Both the position numbers and the translations under genes were made by a program. Below the pieces are notes generated by a model that was not told where the DNA came from, did no database searches, and saw only the letters and a list, made by a program, of their open reading frames with translations. A stretch of 64,000 nt of DNA from Pratylenchus scribneri (lineage: Eukaryota; Nematoda; Chromadorea; Rhabditida; Pratylenchidae), in the NCBI GenBank assembly GCA_030063045.1, contig JAQSEB010000078.1:936001-1000000 (forward strand). Direction: 5' to 3'. Positions 36,439 through 48,538 of this stretch are shown one piece after another; within the stretch, counting starts at the first letter, position 1, and the number at the start of each line of letters is the position of its first letter.

Positions 36439-37526
36439 TTAAGCGGAGGTTGCCCGATTTTTCACTTCATGTTCAACGAATTCATCGATAAGGACAGGCC
36501 AAGCACCTTTAAATTAATTAATTATTTTTGTATTCATTTTTGGAAATCTAACTTTCATTGTCATAGTTTGAATAGTCCATATTGGTGTTGTGGAGGAAGT
36601 CGAGAAACAAATTCCAAGTGTCCTTTGGTATGCCCTTCACCTTCTTCATCTCCAGGAATTCAATCCAATTTTGCAACCGTGGATCCGAATCGGCCAGAAC
36701 TGTTGAAAAGAATTATTTAATTTTTATTATCATTTTTGCTTTAAATTTTATTATCCGAAAACCATAAGTTTTTATTTTTGCAATATTTTAGTAATCTAAA
36801 ATTCATTTACGAATTTCCCAGCAACGAATGGCCAATTCGAGCACCATACTGGACTGTTGGGCAGATTTGGCATATTTGAACGTGAATTGATAGAGATCGC
36901 GGAATTTTAATCGGTCCTCCAGTGTTTCCCTCTCAATTCGAGTCAACACTTGTCGGAGTTTGTCCATATTATCGACTCTGTGTGAATTTCATAAATTGAT
37001 TAAATAAGAATTTGAAAGAAACTTCATTTCGGTCAATCCATCGCGGAATTCTTGCAATGTGAATTCGCACTGTTTTTCGGCCTTCAATTTCCATGCCAAA
37101 ATCAGTGCAGTTCGACTGGTTGCGTCCACGCCCAAATCTTTCAGGAAACGGACCATCCCATGCGGGCCAATTCGGCCTTTTTCAACTTTTTGAGCCAAGT
37201 CTTTTGGATCTACAAGAAAGAAATTTTATAAATTGAATATTTAAATTAAATAAAAACCATTTGCATATTTAGTGAAGAAGCGCTCCAAATTTCGATTATC
37301 CATAGTGGTATCAATTTGCTGGAAATAAGATGGATTTTGGTAGAAAATATCACAAGCCATTTCCAAATTCCAATCTGCATTGGTCAAACATTGGATGGCG
37401 GTGGCCTCGCAAGTTTGCGTGAATGTGGTGAATTGACGAACCTTCAATGAATGATAAGAAAATTACAAAATAAAATCAATGTCAAAAAATAACCTTATCC
37501 TTCTTGTCTTTGCTCAATTTGTTCAT
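36439..37526 (-). CDS. dcn-1: DCN1-like NEDD8 E3 cofactor (DCUN1D family)
   Basis: Exons 37526-37494, 37441-37258, 37209-37023, 36977-36811, 36699-36553, 36506-36439; 250 residues. The N-terminal UBA-like segment (residues ~10-50) reads FTQTCEATAIQCLTNADWNL. The potentiating-neddylation (PONY) domain follows: GRIGPHGMVRFLKDLGVDAT, LILAWKLKAEKQCEFTLQEF, FKYAKSAQ and DTWNLFLDFLHNTNMDYSNY, ending SAWPVLIDEFVEH. DCN-1 binds cullin and Ubc12 and promotes cullin neddylation. The glycine usual before AWPVLID in family members is serine here, produced across the last splice junction. Confidence 0.93.
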
Positions 37527-38036
37527 GTTTATTTTGCGATTAAGCTGTTCGGCCAAATCTTCAGCTGCTGTTGGTTCTTCGGTATTCCTTGATGATTCTG
37601 GCGGATTACCACTTTTGAAACGTTTATTTGCCGGACCCACAATGATGATTTTTTTAAATAGATGCTTGAAAATTAAGATAAATGAAAAAGAAAATCAAAA
37701 TCACGAATTTAGCAGAAAGCACAAATTGCTAGTAAAACTAAAAAAATCTTAAGGTCAAAACAGAAAACGGAAAATCTCTAATTTACGATCATGCAAAATG
37801 GAAATCATGCATGAAAAAAATGAAAATAGTAGAGAAAATTAAGAGAATTAGGAATAAAAAGAATTAGATATTTGATTTAATTTTACAAGGAAATTACAAA
37901 TTACTCGCTCGTTAAGCTTGATTCCGTTTTTCCCCATCCCATTCCCGATTCTCTATTCCCCACTTCAACTAGAATCGAATTGAACTTCTTTTTACGAAAG
38001 TTACTTTTAAATGATTAATTCTTAGAATTTATAGAA
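37527..38036. other. Divergent promoter interval
   Basis: 510 bp between the dcn-1 and SLC25A32 starts, AT-rich; presumably bidirectional promoter sequence. No motif can be named with confidence. Confidence 0.4.
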
Positions 38037-39573
38037 ATGAAGGAAAGCTTTATTAATTTATTTTCCGGCTATGAACATTTCGTTGGAGGATTTGCCGGAG
38101 GATTTGCCAGTACAATTTTCTGCCATCCATTCGATTTACTCAAAGTTAGATTCTCAGGTAAAATTAAGTTTCCTTTTTTCAAATCAATAAAATTTTCAGC
38201 CAATGATGGAAATTCAGTGCGACCTCAATACAAAAGTTATTGGCAGGCGGCGAGAATTATCCATGCGGCAAATGGAATACCCGGCCTTTATCGAGGAATT
38301 ACACCGACCCTGATTGCAGCACCACTTTCATGGGGGCTTTATTTCCAACTGTAAGCGAAATTAAAAATTCTTGAATAGAATTAAACAAATTAAATAAAAT
38401 AATTTTCAGATACGACCAGATTCGTTCCTCCACCAACACTTCGCCCAATTTTCCAATTGTCGACAATCTGTTGGCCGGCACAATCACTGGCGCCGTGGTC
38501 CTTTCAATAACGAATCCATTTTGGGTGTGCAAAACTCGAATGTGCCTACAATATGAACATCTGGGGCCGGCTGAAGTTCGATATTCGGGATTGATGGATT
38601 GCTGGATGAAAATATGGCGCAAAGAACGTTGGCGAGGTCTTTACAGCGTTAGTTTTTTTTATTAATTCTCGATAGATTTATTTTAATTTTCTCGCACTTA
38701 AGGGTTTTGTGCCCGGTCTTTTTGGCACCGTCAATGGGGCAGTTCAATTCGCAATTTACAATTGGCTCAAGGATTGGCGTTGTCGCAAATTGGGAATTGA
38801 GCAGGATTCACAATTGGTTCACTTTTCCCTAAATTATTTCAATTCATTAATTCATTTTATTCAGCAACCTCAAGACTATTTAGTGTTCTCGACCCTTTCC
38901 AAATGCATGTCAACAATTATCACTTTCCCATATCAATTGGTCAGGACAAGGCTTCAGGTTTGCTAATTATTATGGGGAATTTTACGAAAAATCAAAAATG
39001 GTTGAAGAGTTTATCCTACATTTACAAACCATATACCCAATCGGATAGAACTGGTCAAGTCGCATTGAATGGTATATAATTTGGCAGGGTTTGGACAATA
39101 ATTAAATGGTATTAAACGATTTAAACCCAATCTTGGTTTAATGGTTCAAAACTTGGTTAGAATTGATTGAACCCAAATCAAAACATAATCAAATAATGCG
39201 TCTTGGCGAGATCTATCAGCTAGGTATAAGGATTGGGTCTAGACAAAACCACTGAACCTTACAATCTTTTCGACATTTTCAATCTTGTTCGACATTTTGC
39301 AATTATGTTTATTGATTCATTCCATTTTTATTCAGGATCCGCACACGAAATATGCCGGCACAACGGACTGCATAAAAAGGACGTGGCAGAGAGAGGGCCC
39401 ATTTGGTAGGAAAATTTTATAAAATAATTCAAACAAAATAATAAAATTTTTTAGGCCTCTACAAAGGTGTTTTGGCCGCAACCGTCAAGCAATTGCCATA
39501 CAGCATAATCACCTATGTGGTCTATGAACAGACGCGATATTTTTTTGAACGACATAACAAAGGAATGGAATAA
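38037..39573 (+). CDS. SLC25A32: Mitochondrial carrier, SLC25A32 (folate/FAD transporter) family
   Basis: Exons 38037-38157, 38200-38350, 38410-38647, 38703-38816, 38865-38957, 39336-39405, 39455-39573; 301 residues. Three Solcar repeats with PxD/PxW-type signatures: HPFDLLKVRF, NPFWVCKTRM and FPYQLVRTRL. The PxW motif in repeat 2 and SWGLYFQLYD, GLYSGFVPGLFGTVNGAVQF are hallmarks of the folate/FAD/pyrimidine carrier branch. It sits in the inner mitochondrial membrane; substrate by family is FAD or folate. AATAAA is at 39706-39711. Intron 5 (38958-39335) is mostly a MITE. Confidence 0.92.
39000..39270 (+). repeat. Dispersed MITE copy
   Basis: GAGTTTATCCTACATTTACA at the left; GGTCTAGACAAAACCACTGA at the right. 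It lies in intron 5 of the SLC25A32 gene. Confidence 0.75.
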
Positions 39574-39839
39574 TTTTGATTGGTCCCGATCAAATTTTTT
39601 GATATTTTTGCTCAATTTATTTTGAATTTATTTTGTGATTTTTTACACTCAAAATTTCCATTTTGCCCATTTTATTGTTATTTCTTAATTTATTTAATTT
39701 TCAAAAATAAAATTCTTTCCAAATTTTGACTTTAATAACAATTCCAACTAAGGCGATTGCAATGGAAATCATTCAGACCTGGGAACATTCTTTTGGCCAT
39801 AGCCAAGCAAAGAAGAAACCAATTCAGGAAGTCGATAAG

Positions 39840-40110
39840 CCATTAAAAGCCCTAAAATTCCTCTAAAAAGTGGTTAGTCTATTATATCAAAAACTATAAA
39901 ACTTTGTAAAATAAGCGGCGTTTCCTCAAAAAATCCGGCTTATTACACTCAATGGCATGTAACTTTTTTAAGCTTTGTTTATAAAATTTAAGAAAGGGTC
40001 AAATTAATAAAGGACATTTTGGGCTTTAAAATGGTATATTACTTTGCCAGAATGGCTATGCGCTCGATGAGTTATAGTCAAAAGAATGGGCCTGAAACTG
40101 AAATATTACC
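39840..40110 (+). repeat. Copy 1 of a diverged duplicated segment
   Basis: Shares ordered words with 42370-42530: CCTCTAAAAAGTGG, then GGACATTTTGGGCTTTAAAA (GGCACTTTGGCCTTTCAAAT in copy 2), then CTCGATGAG followed by TATAGTCAAAAGAATGGGCC (TATGGCCAAATGAATGGCCC in copy 2). Confidence 0.5.
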
Positions 40111-42369
40111 CAATACCCATAGCCCATACCCACCAATAAAAATTGTTGCCAGAAAGTAGAAACTAGAATGAATATGTGTGACTGGCATTAAATTTAAACT
40201 TGGTGGAGAATTTTCGCACCACGAATAAGCACAATTCTTCAATTTCATTCCGGGAGGCGATCGACTCCGGATTCGCCCATCTTCATTTATTCAATCCAAT
40301 TCCATCCCCCTTCCATTTCAATTTGCCCCCCAACATTTTCGCGCATCCAATTTTGACCCCATCTCAATTAAAAATTCCCTTCACATCCTCCTCCTTGGTC
40401 GCGCGGTGCACAATTCACTCACTTGCGCACGCGCAAATCATCGGGCGATGGGCCTTTCCCCCATCCCAAAATTGCCGCTTGAAATTATGATTTAATAATC
40501 GCCGTCGGCACATGCCAGCCAAAAAGCTTCCATCAGAAGTCAGCAGACTCATCCAATTTGAATAAAAAAAATGTTTTTCTTTGGTTTTTTTTCCCTAATT
40601 TTACACACCGTACTCCCCCTTTACCTCATCAAAATTGATGGAAGATGGTTAACATGTGCGCGCGGATTTATCCTCCTCCCATATATCCCTTTTTCCACAA
40701 CCACTCAATTTTGATGAGTTGAATGTGCCTTCCTCCCATTCTCCCATATTTTCGTAGCTTTCCACTTCCCAAATAGAGAACATTTTTAAGTCGCTTCAGT
40801 GCGCGAATTTTTGTTTTCCTCACTTTTATTGTTCCCCTTCCCCATTGTCCGCCCTTTTCTCTCAAAATTTTACTTAACTAAACATAAATTTCTTTTAAAA
40901 AGCGGGTCATTCGACAGCGCCACCGGTCATTTTTGATTGGTTTTTGTTATTCTTTTTGACATGCGGAACTTCCTCTCTTCTTCCTTATTTTTAAAGGTTC
41001 TTCCGAAGCCAATTTCTTCCTACCAAGAAAGTAAAAAAAGACGCACCAAACCATTTGTTATTAAGCTAGGAATAATTTAACCTGATTGTTCCCAATAGAA
41101 GGATATTTGTACAAATTTTGAAATCCAATCTTATTTAATTTTACTGACCAATCCCCCCCCCCCCCCCTCCCCAATTTTGCCTTTCAATTTCACCCGCCTC
41201 CACATCCCCTCCTCACAATTCCTCCCACCATTCATTTCAATTTCCATCCATTTTTAAATCCACTCAAGAATCCCGTCCCTATTCCCTGCTGCCATGTTTG
41301 CCTTTGCCCTTCTTAAAATCCCCTCTTCATTCATTCATTCGGTCAATATTAAGGAGGGGCACCGGCCAACGGCCATATTCACTTTCCATTTTGTCCTTTT
41401 TGCCTCCATCGCTGCCATATTGCGCGGCGGTCAATTTTAATATCGACGGATGTTTATTTGATGAAGGGCATTAAATAATCTTTTTGAGAATTTTTGCATA
41501 ATTTCAATGGTTTTCGATTACATTTTCGCAATCAAAAGTTCAAAAATCCTAAACCTTTTTCCAACCATATCCCAATCGTGCTGCTTTTCCCAACCCAATT
41601 CCATTTCCGCCTCCATTTGTTGCCTTTTCAAAGGACGATCCTCCTTGGTTTCACCCTACTTTCTTCCCTCCGCTCTTTCTAATTTGCATTTTCTGCGCAA
41701 GCTAAAAGATGAAAATGCAACAAAATCCAATTAAAACAAAATTTTCTTATTTATGTTTCAAAAAATCATACTAAATTTCCTCTCGCCCAAAATAACCTCA
41801 AAATCACAAACAACAATTAGGATGGTGTGTACCATCCATCACAGAGGACCAAAAATTCCTTCCATTTTTTGTTGTTGACCCCAAATGGCTCAAATTACCC
41901 ACAACGGGGAAGGCCATTTTGGTGTTGGGGTGGCCATAATCGCTGCATCTTTTTTCCTTCCATAGTTTGACCTGCTGTAATTGACCTCACCGGCGAAGGG
42001 GCTTGTCTCTCCCACCATTTTAACCTTTTCCCCTTAATATTAGGGACAACATTCCACCGCTAGAATGTAAGATGACCCCTAAAAACAAAGCTTGAAAGAA
42101 AACCGCGCGTACTAGATCAGAAATTTGGCCCAAAAAACATCCTTGTATGTTCTTGATTTTTCAAAGATCTTTCTATTGGATTGAACCAAGGATGTTTCCA
42201 TTTATATCCATTAAAATTTCACATATTCCCAACACTCCCAATCTCATGGTGCTACGTTTCCCCTTATTCTTTCATCCACAAATACTGTATCAAAAATAAG
42301 CCCGTCGTTCACAACATTTCAGTACCTCAGGGCCTTTCTTTTTGCCATAATTCAACAAGGAAATAACCC

Positions 42370-42530
42370 ATTCAAGAAGCCATTTCAAAGCTCTAAATGA
42401 CCTCTAAAAAGTGGCTTTCATAATTAGAGGGGCACTTTGGCCTTTCAAATGGTTTATCGCCTTCTCCAATTGGCTATTGCCTCGATGAGCTATGGCCAAA
42501 TGAATGGCCCAGAATGTCCCCCACCACTTC
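42370..42530 (+). repeat. Copy 2 of the diverged duplicated segment
   Basis: Same block order as 39840-40110 with shorter spacing; about two-thirds identity by eye within blocks. Confidence 0.5.
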
Positions 42531-44603
42531 GTCCAGCCATCTTTTCTCTTTGTGCTGATAAGCATCTCATCTACAAATCATCAAGTGTCCATATTTTTTG
42601 TTGCCCATTTTTCTTTTGTTCTCCTCTTTGCCCATCCCATGTCCAACAATTTTCAACAACTCACAAACTATCCACCGCGCCAATCCCCCCCCCCCCCCCC
42701 CCCCAACCAACAAATGTCCACATTTCTCCACAATAACCCACATTTTCCCATTCCAATCCTCCCAATTGCTGTTGGGAAATGTCGGTGAATGGGGGCTAAC
42801 GGCGCTAACCAATGTTGTGAAGTGAGGGCGAGAAGTCCGTTCCAAAATGATGGGGACAGGCCGGCGCCATCCCCGTGCACAGAACCGCCAATTGTTTGGA
42901 CTTTGGAGGAGCCATTGGGGGCAAGGCCAAAAGCAAATGGGGGAATCGGGGAAGGGACAAGAGATGGCCCCTCTGCCGGTGGGACAAAGCACAGCCGGAA
43001 TTTGAAAGTTCTGAAAGCCGGGGAGGAGGAAATGGAGAGGATATGCGCAATGGATTGAGTTGTACTTCATCGGTGGACTATTAATTTGCTGGGAAGTCTC
43101 CTCTGCCATCGAAAATCCGTTATATTATATCCTCGAAATGATCGCGCGCATCCTTTCTCCCCCATATCATACAAATTACTCCTTCCTCTCATCCTCAAAT
43201 TTCAATGCAAAATGTCCAATTAATTTGAAAAAAGATAATTTTATTTTTCAGTCTATAAGTATAGAATTTATCCCTCAAGCCTCATAAAATCCCGTATTTT
43301 CCAAAATTTGATTTGCATTTCCTTTAGGATTTTTTTGCGCTTCCAATTGCAACCCCCAAGGCCAGCTTCCATTATCCTCCCAATCCCCCAACTGGGTCGT
43401 CCTCTCTCAATCCCATCCCATCCCTTCCTCATTTCCTCCAACTCCAATCGTTCTTCTTCTTTAATTGATCATTTCGCCGATAAAAATCACTGTTTTTAAG
43501 CTTTACATTTATAAGTTCATAAAACCAGCAGGAAGAAATCTTCACGCATCATTGACATTTTAATATCCAATTTCTTGCCAAATCAATCGGAAAATCTCTC
43601 ATTAAAAAATGTCAATTCTTCATTTCAAGCCCGAAAAACAATTCAATCGGAAATACTGAATCATCATCACCATTTTCCATCATTCATTCAATCCTATTTT
43701 TTCATTAATTTTTCCCACAGCGGCAAGAAAATAAAGAGCCGCGAAAGTGAAATGAAAGGGAATGAATGGTGTTTATCTCTTGGGGGAAAATTTTTGTTTT
43801 TTATTTATCTGCACTGATTGTCACAAAAATACAAATCATTTGACATTTTTCTGAATAAATAAAGCATGTACAAATGTACATGTACTCTTTTTATTTCAAT
43901 TATTAACTCCAAAGATTTTTTCTTTGAATTTATTTTGTAAAAAATCCATTAAAAAATCAAAGGCTTTTCTCCGCGAACGGCGGAACGGCGAATTGGATAA
44001 ATAAGCAAAAAGGAGACCATAACTTTTTGCATAAATTTTTATTACTTTTCTAACCAGCAGCTTTGCGCAACATGCAATTATTGAATAAAAAAAAGTCGGC
44101 GCTGTTGACAATGAAAAATAACTCCCGAAATAGAAAATTTTATTTTCGAAAAATTCCCAATCTTTTTTGTATAGGGAATTTCGATTTCCCTCAAAATAGA
44201 TTATCTTAAAAATGTGAATCGAAATAAATCAAGTTTTCCCCCATCATTTTCTTGTAATTATAATTACATATTTATTCCCGCGAAAATGGATCAATCACTT
44301 TTCTTTAATTTGTACTTTTTGTACAAAATCCATGCCACCATTTTATTCTACGACACATTCCATCCCCCATTTCTACTCAATATTCACATTATCTTTTCGG
44401 ATGGTGCCCGCATTTTATTGCCACACGGCAAAAAAAATATTTATAGGCTGCAAGTTTTGTGGCAGAATCCAATTCCACAATAAATTTTCCCTATCATCAA
44501 AAATAAATTTACAAATTATATCCAATCAATATTTATTTATTCATATTCAGCTAAAAGAAAATCATGAAAATGCCATAACCAAGTGCCAGTTTTTAAGTTA
44601 AAA

Positions 44604-47600
44604 ATGCAGCAACAAATTTTCTTCTTTTCACCAATTCGGCGAATTATTTTGCATGTAATGATACTGCTTTTTACATCAGGTTCGTCTACTATTTTACAAA
44701 TTCGTAAAATATTTCAATTTTTAGCATCTCCATTTTTTGCACAATCTCAAAAATTCACACAATCAACCCAATCAATTCTGGATTTGGTTGATGGGGAAAT
44801 GCGCGAAAGTTGCCCAGCGAATGTTTGCTTCCATGGTGGGATGTGCTTCACAAAAACAATGCCGGATGGGACAAAAGAATTCGAATGTGAATGTTTGTAA
44901 GTTTTTTTAATTGATTTTTTTCAAATCATTTTAATCATTTTTTTTTCAGGGATGGTTTCACGGGTGATCTCTGCGAACTAAAATGCACTTTGCCTTGTCA
45001 AAATGGAGGACAATGTATTCAAATGGGAACAAACGCCTCATTTTGCATTTGCCCAACCGGGTAAAAATATTTTAATTTAATCCAAAAAAAATAATTAAAT
45101 TATTTAGGTTTACGGGTACATATTGCGAGAAAGTGGACAGTGAATTGGCAATTCCCAGTGAAGAAACATTAAAACCAATAGAAGAAGAATGTTCAGTAAA
45201 AGGAAGAAAATGTTTGAATGGAGGTCGATGCATTCACGATTCGGAAAATAGTGAAACATCTTGCAAATGCAAGGGACAATTTACTGGTGAGTAAAATTAA
45301 ATGGGATCAACCCAAATATCTAGAGAAAAATTTATGGCCAAGTTCTTTAGTTAGAGTAGCTCAAAAAAATTTTTTATTAGAGATTTTGGTATAGATAGTT
45401 TAGTCTAGAGATTTTGGGGTCCAATTGATTAATTTAATAGACTAAAAATAAAATATTTTAAAGGAATTTGGTGCGATCGGCCACTGCGATTAACTATTGG
45501 AAATGGTAATAAAAGTGAAGACAATGATGAACAACAATTGGCAACCGTGTCCAGCAGCCACAACGATTCAAATTCAAATACCAAGGTGGAAGGAACGACT
45601 TCTTCCAAAAATGAAGAAACGACATCCACAATTTCTTCAAAGGAAGAAGAAACCACTTTCTTCAATGGCACTTCCCCTAGAAGCAATGAAACAGCTTCTC
45701 CCAAGGATGAAGAAACGACTTCCCCTAAAGACGAAGAAACGACATTTACAATTTCTTCCAAGAACGAAGAAACTACATCCAAGACTTTTCCAAAAACGGA
45801 AGAAGAAACATCCATTACAATTTCTCGCAAGGATGAAGAAACGACATCCTCCACCATAGCCATAATTTCAACAACATCTTCGCCATCGGCACCAACTTGC
45901 TCTGATAATCCCTGTCAAAATGGCGGTGTTTGCTTCCCATTGGCCAATGGCCGACCTCATTGCCATTGTCCATTTGGGCGGTCGGCGGGCGAATTCTGCC
46001 AGCACAAATGCCATTGCCCACGTGGACAAGGCTGTGCCGAATCAACCGTGGAATTGGGCAAAGTTGAGTGTTTTCGGGTAAGCAAAAAATTAATTTAATA
46101 TTAAAATTTGGTTTCCACACCCAAAAAATCTTTTCCTCATCTTTGTTCATCTAAAAAAATTTTTTGACTTTGGAGGGAATCGAACCTTCGTCCCCCATCT
46201 CCAAATCCCTGTACCCTGTCTTCCTCTTCCCAATTAGGACAGAAAAAAATCAATAAAAAAAAATGTAATCTTATTTATTCAAAATTTAAAGCGAGACGAA
46301 TCAATCGAACAATCGAGCGAACTAACGAATGCGACGACGACAACGACGAATGCCCCATTCCTGGACCGAAACCATGAAGTTGAAGAAGAAGAGGTATGTC
46401 TTTATCTTACAAAAAATATTGGAAATGATACATTCTGAAATTTACCAAATACTGTGCTCGTAAATTTTGGCTCCCAAACTTCCTAAAGACTTAAAATTTA
46501 TTCATTCGACTTGGAATTGGAATGGTCATTTTAGTCTATAAAATTTCAATTACAAACCTGTTAGAGTTTATTTTGTGAAGCTGAACCGTTGTTTAAACTC
46601 AAACCGGTTTTGGTTTAAATTTTCTTTAAGACTTAATACCGGTTTGGAATTAAAATCTGATTAAAATCAACTAAAGCCGAGTCAAATGAACATATTTTAA
46701 AGTCCATTGGGTTGCCTAGAAACATCAATGTGAAAGCATTCATCAAATTTCCACTTTTTAAGGTCATAATTTCCAATGATATTTGTGCAAGGACGAAGCC
46801 ATGCTTGAATGGAGCCAATTGTCTTCCGCTGGTCGGCGATGATTTCAAATGTCAATGCATTCCCGGATTTGAGGGGAAGCGGTGCGAAACGGACATTGAC
46901 GAATGTGAATTGCCAAGAAGGGATGGGGAGGGACCAGCTTGCATGCACGGGGGACGATGTATTGACAAAGTGAACCGGTTTGAATGCAATTGTCAAGGCA
47001 CCGGATATAAGGTAGCTTCCTATTATTATTAGCTAATTTATTAGTTATTTGATGAATATTTTATTAGGGATTTTAACCTTTCTATATTAGACATTTTACA
47101 AGTTAGTAAAGTAACATATTAACCTAAATGTTTATTTTTTTTAATCTGTTGAATAATGATAAATTGCTTAATTTAAGGGACCTCGCTGTGAATTGGACAT
47201 TGATGAATGCGCTGAGGCGGCATTGAATTGTCAGAATGGAATTTGTATCAATTTGCCCGGAGACTATCGATGCGAATGCAAAACAGGTTGACAATATAGT
47301 AAATTAACCCATCAAAAATCAATATTTAACAGGCTACATTGGTCAACGCTGTCACATCACCGATCCTTGTGCGGTGCCAAACACCAATCACAGTTCATCA
47401 CACAATTGTGGCCATGGAAAATGTGTTCGACCCAGAGTGGTTATGGGCGCAGCGGGAAGAGAGGTTAAATTTCAATTATGAATCATCTAATACTTTTTCC
47501 TCTAATTAGTATGCCACCCATGATTGTGATTGCCTGGCAGGCTATACCGGTGAGCTGTGTATGCGTTTGATTGAGCCCCAACATGCGATGACCCTCAACA

Positions 47601-48163
47601 ACTTTGTTGGCCTTGGAATTGTGGTGTTGATTTGTTGCATTTCACTGGGCATTCTTCTGTACTTTTTTGTCGGTTGTGCCAGGCGGAAACATGCAAATCG
47701 AGGAACTTACAGGTTTGAAGAAACTAAGAAATTTCAATTTATGGAAAAATATATGAAAATCGATAAATATCATCAAAAGCATTCATTTTCATTTGATTTT
47801 TGGTTTAGTTTTGAACCATTAAACCGAAATGGGTTTAAACCGTTTCAAACCATGACAAATTATATACCATTCAATGTAGACCAGCTCTATCCAATTTTGG
47901 GTGTATGGTTTTTGAATATAAGACAAACTACTTTTTCGACTGCTTTGGGAAATTAGATATCTTTCCAAAAATAATATTTTATTGATTTATCATAATTCCA
48001 TTAATTTATATTTTACAGTCCATCCAATCAAGAGATGACCAATCAAGCCAGATATGTTGGTACCAACAGCAATTCCCATAGGCCGGCAATAATTCATCCT
48101 AAGCAAGGGCCCCATCATCATGCAGTGCCAATGGAACATCATAAACCGAGGAGGAAACAATAA
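44604..48163 (+). CDS. eat-20: Crumbs/EAT-20-like EGF-repeat transmembrane protein
   Basis: Exons 44604-44679, 44725-44896, 44950-45060, 45108-45286, 45464-46077, 46292-46393, 46763-47011, 47178-47286, 47333-47463, 47510-47712, 48019-48163; 696 residues. Signal peptide in 1-25. Three EGF-like modules precede a Ser/Thr/Glu-rich stalk (about residues 185-310, repeats of KDEETTS type) that is probably O-glycosylated. Five more EGF-like modules follow, some calcium-binding ([14 protein letters not shown]). Next come a membrane helix ([20 protein letters not shown]) and a short tail with [11 protein letters not shown], the FERM-binding signature of Crumbs. The tail ends in RRKQ and lacks the Crumbs ERLI terminus. 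Crumbs proteins define apical membrane; worm EAT-20 is Crumbs-like. AATAAA at 48172-48177. eat-20 versus crb-1 orthology is not settled. Confidence 0.8.
47800..47935 (-). repeat. Half copy of dispersed MITE, inverted
   Basis: AACCATGACAAATTATATAC, CATTCAATGTAGACCAGCTC, TATCCAATTTTGGG. It lies in the last intron of the Crumbs-like gene; reading through exon 10 would translate part of it. Confidence 0.65.
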
Positions 48164-48538
48164 TAGAAAATAATAAAACTCAAAATATATTTGAAATTTT
48201 TGCAATTTTACACAAAGAATGCGGGTTGATTAAATTTTTTAATTCCATAACTTTTTTTTTTTGTCAATTTTGCAACATTCATTCATCTTCATCTTTTTCC
48301 CATTTTCATGTTGTCAAATTTATTTAATTTAATCTAATTTGCGTTCGCCCATGATTTTTTGATTTTTTTTTTTTCAATTTGTGCCTCATTTTAATCCATG
48401 TTCATTGTTTAAATTAAAACGATAAATATTTATTTAAATATGTAATAATAAATTCCATAAATGATTTATATTTGTTAAATACAAATGAATATTTTATTTT
48501 TAATTATGTGAAGGCTGATGAGAGATTAAATTATTTGG
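48164..48538. other. Intergenic spacer
   Basis: AT-rich 375 bp between the EGF-protein stop and the arp-6 start; polyadenylation signal of the former at its left edge. Confidence 0.45.

Larger units (their letters stand above)
39574..44603. other. 5 kb gene-poor region upstream of the EGF-protein gene
   Basis: No exon supported. 40.2-43.7 kb is pyrimidine-rich on the plus strand, with C runs at 41153-41167 (15) and 42685-42704 (20). Two diverged copies of one segment lie at about 39.84-40.11 and 42.37-42.53 kb. It may contain regulatory DNA for the downstream gene. Confidence 0.4.

Noticed and set aside
42437..43109. Overlapping open frames around a 20-C run, up to 180 codons
   Set aside because: Length is due to GC-rich, stop-poor sequence; frames conflict and include homopolymer translation.
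46150..46225. tRNA-like sequence with a T-arm motif (GGTTCGATTCCC)
   Set aside because: No matching 5' acceptor or anticodon stem could be folded; at most a tRNA-derived fragment.
47713..47956. Extension of exon 10 of the Crumbs-like gene to a stop at 47956
   Set aside because: It would translate a MITE; splicing at 47712 to 48019 restores the conserved RGTYSPS motif.
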